Shown: in pieces, positions 48,000 through 58,077 of the stretch
Layout of the letters: each line of letters starts with the position of its first letter
Position numbering within the stretch: position 1 is the first letter of the stretch
Origin: Gigaspora margarita
Lineage: Eukaryota; Glomeromycota; Glomeromycetes; Diversisporales; Gigasporaceae
Length of the DNA stretch: 64,000 nucleotides
Assembly (NCBI GenBank): GCA_009809945.1
Contig: WTPW01000026.1
Coordinates: forward strand, 209,830 to 273,829
Direction: 5' to 3'
Position numbers and translations under genes: made by a program
Notes under the pieces: generated by a model
The model's input: the letters and a program-made list of their open reading frames with translations, nothing else
The model's database searches: none
Told to the model about the DNA's origin: nothing

Positions 48000-48072
48000 C
48001 TTTGGGTTGTTTTTTAAAAATAATATAAAGTTTTATATTATATTAGTTTATCTTTTATTTATTAATTCATAC
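48000..48072. repeat. 74-bp direct repeat bordering LINE-1, right copy
   Basis: Begins ctttgggttgttttttaaaa and ends attaattcatac. Pairs with 38161-38234. Best explained as a long target-site duplication of LINE-1. Confidence 0.8.
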
Positions 48073-48099
48073 AAAGAAATCAAACTCAAAACCAGATTA

Positions 48100-48312
48100 T
48101 TAACTAGACTTTACTGGCTCAATAATCTAATCTACACTCTATAATTTTGGAGATTTTAATACACATGATAATACAACTAGCTTAGTATCAAAATATAAAC
48201 TTATTAATTTTTTATATTGCTCAAACATGTTTGATATTGGAGCTTATTACAATAATATACACTATGTCTGGTCAAACAGAATTAATTAAAGTAGAATAGA
48301 CTATATTTAAAC
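48100..48312 (+). pseudogene. Endonuclease fragment of an older, different LINE
   Basis: From 48149 the plus strand reads GDFNTHDNTTSLVSKYKLIN, then FLYCSNMFDIGAYYNN, HYVWSNRIN and SRIDYI, the last third of a LINE endonuclease. A TAA lies before SRIDYI. The hAT MITE at 48313 interrupts it two codons later. It differs clearly from LINE-1 and LINE-2, so it is a third LINE lineage. Confidence 0.8.
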
Positions 48313-48650
48313 TAGGGATGCATCAGTTCTGAAAAAACTGGGACCGATAAGAACTGTAGAACTATTAAAGAACCAGTCCTGGAACTGGTCCTTGTAAACA
48401 TAACTATGATATTTGTATTATCCAATCAAATTTTTTGATTAGATGTAATGTAGATCATATAATGTTTGTTTACATCTGATAGTAAATAATTATATTATTT
48501 TTGGCCAATAAAATCTTATGCATTAAGATTAACATAATAATTAAAGGACCATTATGGGACTGAAGGATTGGACTAAGCTGGGACTATAAATACTATAATG
48601 ATGGTTCTCTTAGGGACCAGACCAGACTGGCCCAGATTGATGCATCTCTA
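48313..48650. mobile_element. hAT-type MITE, 338 bp, 8-bp target duplication
   Basis: Starts tagggatgcatcagttctg and ends gattgatgcatctcta, flanked by atttaaac (48305-48312) and attcaaac (48651-48658). Inside each end lie gggac(c/t)ag and ctggtcc words. A related right end is at 55150-55208. Confidence 0.85.
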
Positions 48651-48894
48651 ATTCAAACTAATTCATTTAATATACAATTTCTTCTTTCATAAAATAATAA
48701 TAATAGCCAAACTAGTTCTTAATGACTATCTTATTCTATTTACATTCTGAATGTTTCTTAGTACTGATAGCAAACCTACATGCCTTGTACTATATTAGCT
48801 ACAGAATTTTTAATTACAAAATAATAAGTTCAGATCAATGGCCAAAATATCTGATCTATATCAGCAAAAATATATATGCATAATCTTGTATAAG

Positions 48895-49225
48895 TTTTTA
48901 CAATACATAACAAAATCATAAACTTATATAAGATTTAGTGTAAAACTACTTAAGTCTTACAGTATATAAGAAAATTATAAATTTATATAAAATTTTTACG
49001 TAAATTTATGATTTTATTATGGCATATAAAAAAATTGTAAATTTACATAAAATTTTTACATTAATTTATGATTTTTTTACACACTATAAGAAAATCGTAA
49101 ATTAATATAAAAATTTTACATAATTACGATTTCTTATAGTGCATAAAAAAATTGTAACTTTACATAAAATTTTACATAAATTTACGATTTTTTATAGTGT
49201 GTAAATTTACATTAAAAAATCAGAA
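48895..49225. repeat. Tandem palindromic repeat, roughly 60-65-bp units
   Basis: Blocks such as cgtaaatttatgtaaaattt run back to back with their inverse complements. They are joined by tatagtgtataagaa and recur four to five times. Each unit is itself a palindrome around taaaatttta. Confidence 0.7.
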
Positions 49226-49540
49226 GGTAGAAAATTTTTTAAGCCCATATGATATATCATCTTGTATAAATCATAAATATATATAGTACAAAATGTGAAA
49301 AAAAATGTTTTTACTAATTTTTTTTAATTTTTGCATTTTTTCAATTTTTGTATTTTTTGAAATATTTCAAATACTTTCAAAATATTTTAGAACTAGGAAA
49401 CCAAGCTAGAGCAGTAGATCTGTAGCCTGGATCATACCAAGAGTGCGTTTGACTAATATTTTTGAAATTTTTTGAAATGTTTCAATAATCATAGTACAAG
49501 ATCAAATTAGAACTTTGTTTTTTTTTGTTTTTTTTTTTTA

Positions 49541-49625
49541 AAGAGTATGGTGATTTAGAGAAGTGACCAGGTTGTCACCCCCAAGTGACAGGTCAAAAGT
49601 TCGAATCCCACTAGAGACATTTTGA
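49541..49625 (+). other. tRNA-like SINE head with a B box
   Basis: agttcgaatcc matches the RNA polymerase III B-box consensus. Upstream lie tggtgatttagagaagtgac (possible A-box area) and a gttgtcac/gtgacagg stem pair placed like an anticodon stem. The T-stem pairs poorly, so this is not a functional tRNA. A tRNA-derived SINE head is the best reading. Confidence 0.45.
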
Positions 49626-50092
49626 AAATTGGCCTCTGTTATAGTAACAGTGGCTCAAATCAGTTGGGTAGTAATACCTGTAATCTTGGTTCCACTATCT
49701 CGAATTGGAGCTTCAGTGCAATAGTATTATTGTTATACCACAAATCTAGGAAACTGGAAAAACAAAAACCCCTTGGCAAGTTCCGAGTAAGAATGTAGAT
49801 GGATAGTTTTGATGGTGCCACCAGAAGAGGTGAGTACTAGGTCAGAAATGAACCTTACAAGAGCTGTAGTAGGCAATCTAGTAGTTTATGGTTTACTGGA
49901 CCACAAGTGTATAGTAAAGCAGGACCCCGAATAATCTATGTGAAGTTATATTTGAGGATCATAGTAAAAATTTTTTCTGTTAGTGGTTCTACTTTGGTAT
50001 ATATCAGCTACATTTCAAACATTAGGTACCAACTTTGGTATCAGTTTTTGATTTTTAAAATGTAAGTTTTTAAAAAAAATTTTTTAAACCAA
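49626..50092. other. Possible SINE body
   Basis: Less AT-rich DNA without a coding frame between the tRNA-like head and the A-rich/N gap. Confidence 0.3.
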
Positions 50093-50097
50093 CGCTC

Positions 50098-50128
<31 letters not shown>

Positions 50129-50545
50129 CACAAAAAAAAAAAAAAAAACTACCTATTCCCATTACCACTTTTCAAATATAACATTTGAAAAANNNNNNNN
50201 NNNNNNNNNNNNNNNNNNNNNNNNNNNNNNNNNNNNNNNNNNNNNNNNNNNNNNNNNNNNNNNNNNNNNNNAAAAAAAAAAAAACAAAAAAAAACAAAAA
50301 AAACCCCAGAAAAAAAAATTGGACCTGACCCTCTCTAAAAAAAAAAACAGGTCCCGATATTCACAGTTTCCATTACCACTTTTCAATTATAACATTTGAA
50401 AAAATTACCCTATTACCATTCTTTCAAATATACTCATTTTGCCTATTACCTGTTTTCAAATATAATCTTTTTACCCAATATCTACTTTTCAAATATAACC
50501 TTTTTAAAAAAATGGCCCTCTGTTAGCGATTTTTCAAATATGACA
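50093..50545. repeat. Minisatellite (TTTTCAAATATAA) with poly-A runs
   Basis: acttttcaaatataacattt occurs at about 50167, and similar units at 50380-50540 are spaced about 30-40 bp (accattctttcaaatatact, acctgttttcaaatataatc, tctacttttcaaatataacc, gcgatttttcaaatatgaca). ctctctaaaaa precedes both poly-A blocks. Confidence 0.75.
50193..50271. other. Assembly gap, 79 N
   Basis: A run of N between two A-rich copies of the same repeat. The real length is unknown. Confidence 0.99.
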
Positions 50546-50984
50546 TTACATAGATTGTTCAGGGTCCTGGTAAAGCTGTAGCGCTAGTCGCTAAAAGAAA
50601 CCAAACAAATAAATGTGAGAGACACTTCATATTGGTAAACTTCTATGTCAGCTAGAATAACTGGCATAGTGCAGCAGGTCACACCTGGAAATTCATTGAA
50701 AGAAGTGTCATGCTGGGTGGCATCAGACATTAGTGTTAGGATGCTTTGGAGCACAGGTAGATAATCAGAGGGTTTAAATAGACAATTCCCATAGTTGGGT
50801 TGCAGGTATGGCAGCTAGTGTAGAACCTTAGGGCAGACCACTTAAATTAGATATCAAAAATATACATGTAGCTAGTTGTATCCTCATTACTATATATAAA
50901 CCATTACGCAATTTAAAAATCCAATAAATGTGTCATAGCAGGACTGCCAAAAGTTAAAAAAAAATATATATAATTTTTTTGTTT
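50546..50984. other. Possible SINE tail and unassigned DNA
   Basis: gtagcgctagtcgctaaaag followed by aaaccaaacaaataaa (about 50578-50614) looks like a SINE 3' end with a short A-rich tail. The rest shows no gene. Confidence 0.35.
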
Positions 50985-52300
50985 ATAATTTAGATCTTCT
51001 ATTAATTTTACATTGTTTTTTTCATTCTCATTTTGTTTTTTTATTGGTTTTATTTCATTTTATTTAGTTTTGTTTTGTTTTGTCATTTTTTTCTTTTATT
51101 TATGATTTTTTAATTTTTTTATTTTATTTTTACAAATACACCAACCCTAATTTTTTTGACACTTTGCAAGAAATCTAATGACTTTTTGACACTTTGCACA
51201 AGCCAACTTAGCCTTCTGACACTTTGAAAGAACATACAACTGATGTCACTAACAATTTCTAAATTTTAGAAAACACCTCTTTAAAGAAAAAAAAGGTTTA
51301 GTTAGTGCTTTATTTATTTTTTTGTTTAATGATGTTTGTTCTTTTTGCTTTGTTTTTGTTTTTTTATTTTTTTTTATTAATTTATTTTATTCCGGCACTT
51401 TGCAAGAAAAATAATTTAGGCTCTTTTGATACTTTGCAAGCAAACCCAGACTTTTTCGAAACTTTGCAAAAATATATACAACTTGATTTCAGCAATTTCT
51501 TTATGAACTCTACTTTAGAGAAATGGAGATTTGGGTTTTCATTTTTTTTTATTTAGTTTGCTTACATTTTCATTTTTTGGTAGTTTCTTTATACTTATTT
51601 TTTTAATTTTTATTTTTTTTATTTATTTCAGCACTTTGCAAAAACTGTGATTTCAATGATTTCTAAATTGCAAGAACACGAACTCTTACTTTGTGAAATG
51701 GAAATTTGGGCTTATTTATTTTTTTTATTTGCTTATAGTTTTGTTTTTTGTTTGTTTTTACTTGTTTTTTTTTAATTTTATTTTATTTTATTTATTCCTG
51801 ACTTTCTTTGAAACTTTGCAAGAGAGCAATCTGACTTTTTGGCACTTTACAAGAACACTAACTCTAACTTCTTAAGCACTTTGCAAAAAGTGGTAAATAT
51901 AAGCGAATATGAAAAAAAGAAATAATAGCTAACTGCAGAGTAAGAAAAATAAGTGTATTAGGCCAGTATTTTTTTAAATACAACAAAGTGTGAAAGTATT
52001 TAAAATATTATTATTTTTTTTGATATTTTTTTTTAGTTTCATTTTTTTTTTGAGTTTATTTTTTTTATTGTTTTTTTTTTATTATTTTTTTGTAAAGAAT
52101 GTATAATAATATATAATAAAAATATATAATATTAATTAAAAATTTAAAATACAATGTATAAAAAAAATAAATAAAATTTTATAATTAATTGCGAAACCTT
52201 GTGAGAACTTGAAAAAACCTATAAAACGTTTAAAAATTTGCAAATAGCATGATTATGTGAATATTATTATTAATTGATCATAATATCTCATTGATCTATG

Positions 52301-52592
52301 CAAGTTTTTGCCAGTTTTTACCAGCTTTCAATATTTGTTGTTCATAATATTTTTATTATATTTGGAATTTACTATGCCGTAAATGTTTGTAATTATTATA
52401 TCTTTGTAATACTCTAAAGTTACTATAGTGTAAACTTACATAATTATCACCTCTATGTAATACTCCAAACTAATCGTAAGTTTTCATTAGTTTACACTTG
52501 TATAATAACTTACAGAGGTTTATGCATATTTTTTTTGCTAATACTATTATTACAACTTTTTATTAAAAATCATATTTCGCTTTTAACCAATA
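52301..52592. other. AT-rich spacer
   Basis: Loose direct repeats of tgtaatactc(t/c)aaa at 52400-52480. No gene. Confidence 0.35.
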
Positions 52593-53084
52593 CAATTGAT
52601 TAGTGTTCCTATGAACCGAACTGAACCTGAACCTATATTAAGTTCAGGTTCAGTTCAAAGATTGAATTGAACCTGAACTGAACTATTTTTGAAAATTATG
52701 TTCAGGTTCAGTTCGAATTTGAACTTTTATTATTGGTTCGGGTTCAGGTTCGGTTCAGGTTGAACGTTCATGAACATGTAAAGTTCGACTAGCAAGTTAT
52801 AGTTTTATTATAAGAATCAGATTCTCCTTTTGTTTTATTTTAGTTTAGTGTATATTCATTGTATTCTTTTATTAGTTATTCATTGTTATTCTATTTTCTT
52901 TATTAATATTATTATAATAAATTATTCCTCGATGTTTAATTAATTATATCATATATGTTTTATTTAAATCCTGACTCAAATTAATTCTCATAACATCATA
53001 AACCCATGTACAATCATTATAAATTTAAATCCAAGTAAATCATAAGAGCTAAATTGGATCCAGTATCCATCATTGCTCTCCCAA

Positions 53085-53615
53085 CTGATGGTTACAGTCG
53101 CAACCCAACCCGGGTTGAACCTGAGTCGATAATAGTTGCTACATAGTAAAGTCTAAATTTTACTATGTAAATCGATAATGCCAGCTAAAGTAAACTTGTT
53201 TGGGAGAGCAACATGCATATACACTAAAATTTTCATTCAAATTGGAGAACATTTTATTATTTGACTTTTAATTTTTACGTTCAACAAAAAAATTAAAATC
53301 TTTTTAAAAAATATGTTTGACGAACATAAAAATTAAAAGTCAAATAATAAAAACTTCTCCAATTTAGATAATAATTTCAGAGTATGTATTTTGTTCTCCC
53401 AAACAAGTTTACTTAAGCAAGTTTTATCTATTTACATAGTAAAATTTTGACTTTACTATGTGGCGACTATTTGCGATCATTGTATAAAATCTGACCCAGG
53501 TCTGACCCAACCCAGGTTTTCTCTGACCGGGTCTGACCTGACCTGCATTTGATCTGACCCGACCCGACCTGGGTTGGGTCAGACCCGAGTTGGGCTAAGA
53601 CCACTACAGTACACT
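53085..53615. repeat. GGGTCAGACC/CAACCCGGGTTG-rich repeat, split by a fold-back
   Basis: cgcaacccaacccgggttga (about 53099) and the block tctgacccgacccgacctgg … gggtctgac (53490-53600) are partly inverse to each other and are separated by the element at 53126-53478. GC-rich for this window. Probably another hAT-like MITE, but I found no clean duplication. Confidence 0.5.
53126..53478. repeat. Fold-back element, complete copy A
   Basis: gttgctacatagtaaagtct at the left pairs with agactttactatgtggcgac-type sequence at the right. The next palindromic block is agtaaacttgtttgggagag, then a centre around aattaaaatctttttaaaaa. Arms of about 160 bp. Confidence 0.85.
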
Positions 53616-53918
53616 TGGCTTAGTAAATTTCTAATTTAGAAAAATTCTGGTTCCAAAGCCTCACTACTTATAAAATGCGGTTACTGTTGTGTATAAAAAT
53701 TTTTTTTAAATAAGTTTTTTTATTTTTGCCTTTTTTTACTATACACTTTTTTTTTTTAGTCTTGTCATTTACTATGTTGTCATTGGCATTGTTTTGGAGC
53801 TTTTAGTGTTGTCAGCATCATCATTGTGGAGTTATCGCCATTGTAGAGTTATTGCCATCATGGAGCTATCACCATTGTGAAGTTAAAACGGCTTTGACCT
53901 GAAAGTAAGCTACCCCAC
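53616..53918. other. Unassigned spacer within the hAT element
   Basis: Contains a short approximate repeat (gagttatcgccattgt, gagttattgccatcat, gagctatcaccattgt) of about 24 bp at 53827-53881. No gene. Confidence 0.5.
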
Positions 53919-54275
53919 AATCGACAAAAGTCGCTACATATTAAAGTCTAAATATTACTAAATAAATCGATTAATATCGCTTAAGTAAACTTATTCAGAA
54001 GGTCAAAATACACTTACACAAAATTTTCATAAGTATTAGAGAATTTTTTATTAATTGACTTTTGATATTTACTTTCGACGGAAAAATTAAATTTTTTTAA
54101 AAAAATATATTCGACGAACATAAAAATCAAAAGTTAAATAATAAAGAATTCTTCAATTTTAATAAAAATTTCAGAATATGTGTATTTTGGTCTTCTAAAC
54201 AAGTTCACTTAATCAATAATTATCGATTGACATAGTAGAATTTAGACCTTACTATGTAGCAACTAACTGTGATTA
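53919..54275. repeat. Fold-back element, complete copy B
   Basis: Same layout as copy A: gtcgctacatattaaagtct, cttaagtaaacttattcaga, a taaatttttttaaaaaaata centre, then the inverse blocks ending ttactatgtagcaact. Arms of about 165 bp. Confidence 0.85.
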
Positions 54276-55149
54276 ACTAATACTCAATTTTGCTTCAATA
54301 TTATTGGCTGTTTATACTATATATATATAGGACGTGATATATGAGTGACCTCCCCCCCAGAAAATTATATGATTTACTGCACTTTTCTCAAAGGAATCAT
54401 TTGTTAGGTTGTTAAGGTTAGGATTAGTGTTTAAAAGGCTTGGATTGTTAAATTGATAGAATAAAATGCTAATATTATTTACGGTAATAAAATAAGGTAT
54501 AGACCCCTAGTTACAAAAGAAGCATAGAAGAATTTGGTTGAAGTTTTAGAGCTTTTTAGTTACTATAGGTTTGTGTTCTGTTCTATGCATTCTATTTTTT
54601 TAATTATTAAACAAGAGACTAATTTTGGCTTGTTTTAAACCTTAAGATAATAATTAAAAATAATTATAAATTAGATAGATTTAGAGCCAAAGTATAGGCT
54701 ATAGATATGCTTTTTTTAAAGCAGGCTTTGGGTCCATCTATATGTCTCCCATGCAGCTCAAATTTTTAAAAATTGATATATTAAACTTTATATATTTTTT
54801 AAACTAATATATAGGTATTTTACGCTGAGTCCAATTGACAGACGTAATTTATTTATGTATTATTTTTAAATATATTAAAGTTATAATATATTACATATGT
54901 ATATTATTCAAATAATAAATAATAAAATGTAATTTAATTTTAAGATTGTTAGTTTTTGCTATATATTATGAGAAACAAATTATTCATTTTCCATTTTTGG
55001 TTCAAGCCAAAAATTTTTTTTTAAGATTTTTTCAGTGCTTATTTTCAGTAATATACTGTATATTAGAAATCTCAAAAATGTAATATGCAAATTATTTAAG
55101 GCATTTCTAGTTATATTTTTTTTTAGAAAACTAACCAATTACAAAAAAC
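54276..55149. other. AT-rich DNA, no gene
   Basis: cctccccccc near 54350 is the only GC run. No repeat pair or coding frame was found. Confidence 0.35.
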
Positions 55150-55208
55150 AATATGGGACCGGTCTTACTAGGGACTGGGACAAACTGGACCAGACTGGTG
55201 CATCCATA
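55150..55208. mobile_element. Right-end fragment of the TAGGGATGCATC hAT MITE family
   Basis: ggaccagactggtgcatcc with ata at the end corresponds to the right end of 48313-48650 (gaccagactggcccagattg then atgcatctcta). The left end is missing. Confidence 0.6.
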
Positions 55209-55404
55209 ATTATATCCGAACCTGAACATATTCATGAACTTTGAACTGAACCTGAACTGAACTTTTATTGAAGTTCGGATTCAGTCAGGTTCAGGAAATT
55301 GTTCGGTTCAAGTTCAAAGCTAGCAGAATTCTTGGTTCAGGTTCAGGTTCGAATCTGGGTTCAGCTGAACCCGGACCGAACCAGACCCGAACCTCGGAAC
55401 ACTA

Positions 55405-56047
55405 GCATTGATACAACATGGTACAACAATGCACTATACAAGCTGCAATTCAAAAGATTTCTAATAAAAAAACTCATAAATAAAGCTACAATCACAAATA
55501 TACACAAAACTGTACTGCAATTCATACTAGTTTTAAAAAACTAGAACATTTTATAAAACTTTTAAAAACAACTCTATTGTATATTTATCTTATATCAACT
55601 CATATATTTTATTTATCAACTCAAAAGCAAAGTGCAAACTTAATCCTCTATATTACTTGACTTTTATCAAATTTAAACATGGCTTTACATGTACAAAGTA
55701 TTTGAAAACAAATATATCATGTATATTACTTGAAATCCTCTCTTCTTCTCTATCAACAAATTAATTAAGCCTTTAAAAAAAGATGTAAATTTCTCATTAC
55801 TATACCTATACAAGCTATAAATAGTACACTTGATTATTACCAACCTTCTGTTCATTTTACAAACATTAAACTTTAAAACCAACTTATTACTGATTCTCTC
55901 TAATTAAACAATATATCCAATCACATTTTAATAACTAGACTGCATACAGATCCATTAAACTAGAATTTATTTGATAACTTCTAAAATTAACAATACTATC
56001 TATCTCTATATGTTAAGCCTAAATAACATACACTACTAACCCTTCCT
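55405..56047. other. AT-rich DNA, perhaps LINE-derived
   Basis: No supported coding frame. It lies directly upstream of an RT fragment in the same orientation, so part of it may be decayed LINE. Confidence 0.3.
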
Positions 56048-56365
56048 ATAACAGAAGAAGAGTTCACCTAAATGATTTTTCAACTTTCTAATAGTAAAGC
56101 CTTTGGTTCTATAGGCATAAGCTATAAAATAATCAACTATTTCAACTTAACTAGTATTACTATTCTATATTCTTTTTTAACCAATACTTTATACAAAACT
56201 CAATTTTCAAACAATAAAAAAGAAAAAAAAATCTTTTCTATTTCAAAAACAATTTTCAATAGTAATCTCAATCCTATATGCCCAATAAGCCTTATAAGTA
56301 TACTAGAAAATCTATACCAAAATTATTACCAAATAGACACTGGTCAAAATTTTTTAATATGATAG
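56048..56365 (+). pseudogene. Reverse transcriptase fragment (fingers region) of a LINE
   Basis: The frame reads ITEEEFT, stop, then MIFQLSNSKAFGSIGISYKI, corresponding to TIKEILDTLSQLPNNKACSPSGISYEMIKH in LINE-2 (about 63057-63145). The later part (FSISKTIFNSNLNPICPISL) matches the ISK…RPISL box. It lacks catalytic motifs and is more diverged than LINE-1 or LINE-2. Confidence 0.8.
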
Positions 56366-57220
56366 GCTGATATAAAGAAGATTATAGACAATATGTAACA
56401 AACAAACATTATAAAATCAGGTAAAAAATATTTGATTAATTAATATAATTATATAAATATCTGCCATCCAATATTTTGTTAGCATATTAATTTTTTAAAA
56501 TATAAACCAAAAAAAAGGCTGATTTTATTAAGGTTAATATAACAACTAAATATCAGTTTATGATATAAACTAATATTCTAATGAATAAATACTTTATTAG
56601 AAGATATAATACTGAGTAGTTAAGCTGTTAATTATAAATCTAAATTAGACCAATATTTTATTATTTTATGTGGATATATAATGATAAATTAATGATATTA
56701 TACACTCTTTAATAATATATTTCTGATTCTATTAATTTATTTTTTTAAACTAAATTTAAGCTGATATTTTGTTAATTGATTTATTTTTCTATTTTTGTTT
56801 TCTGATATATTTCTGATTATATACATTAATAGAAGATATTTTGCTGATTCTATTGATTATCTCTATTTAATCTTTAATTTAGCTAATATATTATGATATA
56901 TACTGATATGTTTATTATTTTATATATTATGTGATAATATTTAACAGATTCGATTAATTTATTTTTTTATACTAAATTTAAGCTGATATTTTGTTGATTA
57001 ATTTATTTTTCTATTTTTGTTTTCTGATATATTTCTAATTATATACATTAATAGAAGATATTTTACTGATTCTATTGATTATCTCTATTTAATCTTTAAT
57101 TTAGATGATACATTAAGATACTTTTTATATATACTAATAGGTTTATTATTTTATATATTATGTAATGATATTTGACAGATTCTATTAATTTATTTTTTTA
57201 AACTGCAAAATTTAAGAATA
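56366..57220. repeat. Tandem repeat, about 222-231-bp unit, in AT-rich DNA
   Basis: gattctattaatttattttt starts at about 56725, 56947 and 57178. Each is followed by aatttaagctgatattttgt and atacattaatagaagatatt. About two full units are preserved. Confidence 0.75.
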
Positions 57221-57869
57221 AAAACAAAAATGCACTCTCCCTATCGATCATTTGTTTGCTAATTTTCTTAATTTAAATATTTAAAAATATCTTATAACTC
57301 TAAATTTTATTACTTGGTTACTGCTCCTAAATAAACTTGTTCTGCTCCCAAAAATACATATAATATCTAAATATTATTGCAAAAGCCTTTAAACTCATTA
57401 AGTAAAGGCCTTTTGGCCTAAAATTGTATTCTTTTTAAAATATATACAAAACTGTCTTCTTAATCTATTTTGCAAATTTAGAAAAAGTTGAAAAGCCCAT
57501 TTTTCCTGTTATAACAAGCTGTGTTTCATGCTTGTAGGCCTAAAACTAACAGAAATACATTCAAAATACTATTAATTTCTCTATACACTTTTAATTTTTT
57601 TTTTTATTTTTTTTATTTTTTCTTTTTTTTACAAAAATCCTTTAGGCGTTTTTTGTGTAACATAAATGCCCTCTAAATCGTGCAACCCACATTTTTTATT
57701 ATCTCAAAATTAGTGGTTCTTATTAGCTGCACAAATAATTATCTAATTTTACACAAAACAAATATTTACCTTTTTTATTATTATCTAATTTTCACAAAAC
57801 AAATATTTACCTTTTTTGTAACTATTTTAATTTGCACATATTGTTACCCAAGTTAGTCATTATTGTAAA
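57221..57869. other. AT-rich DNA upstream of LINE-2
   Basis: Contains ctaaataaacttgttctgct (57330), the motif shared with the fold-back families, and a tandem pair ctaattttcacaaaacaaat near 57735-57815. No gene. Confidence 0.4.
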
Positions 57870-57879
57870 ACTTGCGTAA

Positions 57880-57933
57880 CACGTGACTTGTGTAACACGT
57901 GACCTGTAACACGTGACTTGTTTAGCATGTGAC
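57880..57933 (+). promoter_or_regulatory. Four spaced E-box-like sites upstream of LINE-2 ORF1
   Basis: cacgtgac occurs at 57880, 57896 and 57910 and catgtgac at 57926, spaced 16, 14 and 16 bp. CACGTG is the bHLH (Cbf1-like) core. The block lies 145-200 bp before the ORF1 ATG, where an internal LINE promoter would be expected. Function is inferred. Confidence 0.55.
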
Positions 57934-58077
57934 TTGTATAACCTATACTGAACTTATTGGTATTATATTACACGAAACAAATTATACCTTTTTGTGAAGC
58001 CCTCTTTAATCTCTTTTATATTAACTTATTACTAAATACAAACTATACCTTATATCAACCCAAATTATACCAATACA

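Larger units (their letters stand above)
49300..52300. repeat. Right arm of the large inverted repeat, interrupted
   Basis: The inner piece at 49300-49515 (tgactaatatttttgaaatt, gtttcaataatc, gatcaaatta) and the outer piece at about 50985-52300 (ccttctgacactttg, caaacccagactttttcgaa, ttcctgactttctttg, gcatgattatgt) match the left arm (35545-37250) in inverse complement and in the same order. The piece between 49516 and 50984 is an insertion. T-rich plus-strand ORFs (FFLLIYFIP-like) are artefacts. Confidence 0.85.
52601..55404. mobile_element. hAT-type element with GAACC-repeat ends, opened by nested insertions
   Basis: Starts tagtgttcctatgaaccgaa and ends with the inverse complement (acctcggaacacta). 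Flanks caattgat and gcattgat agree at 6 of 8 positions. Both end blocks (52601-52790 and about 55210-55404) are chains of gaacctgaac/gttcaggttc. The 2.4 kb between them holds a GGGTCAGACCCG-rich repeat, two fold-back elements and the right end of another hAT MITE. Confidence 0.7.

Noticed and set aside
49541..49625. Functional tRNA gene
   Set aside because: A good B box exists, but the T stem and acceptor stem do not pair and the anticodon loop is irregular.
50162..50386. 74-residue minus-strand ORF
   Set aside because: It runs through the N gap and poly-T, so it has no meaning.
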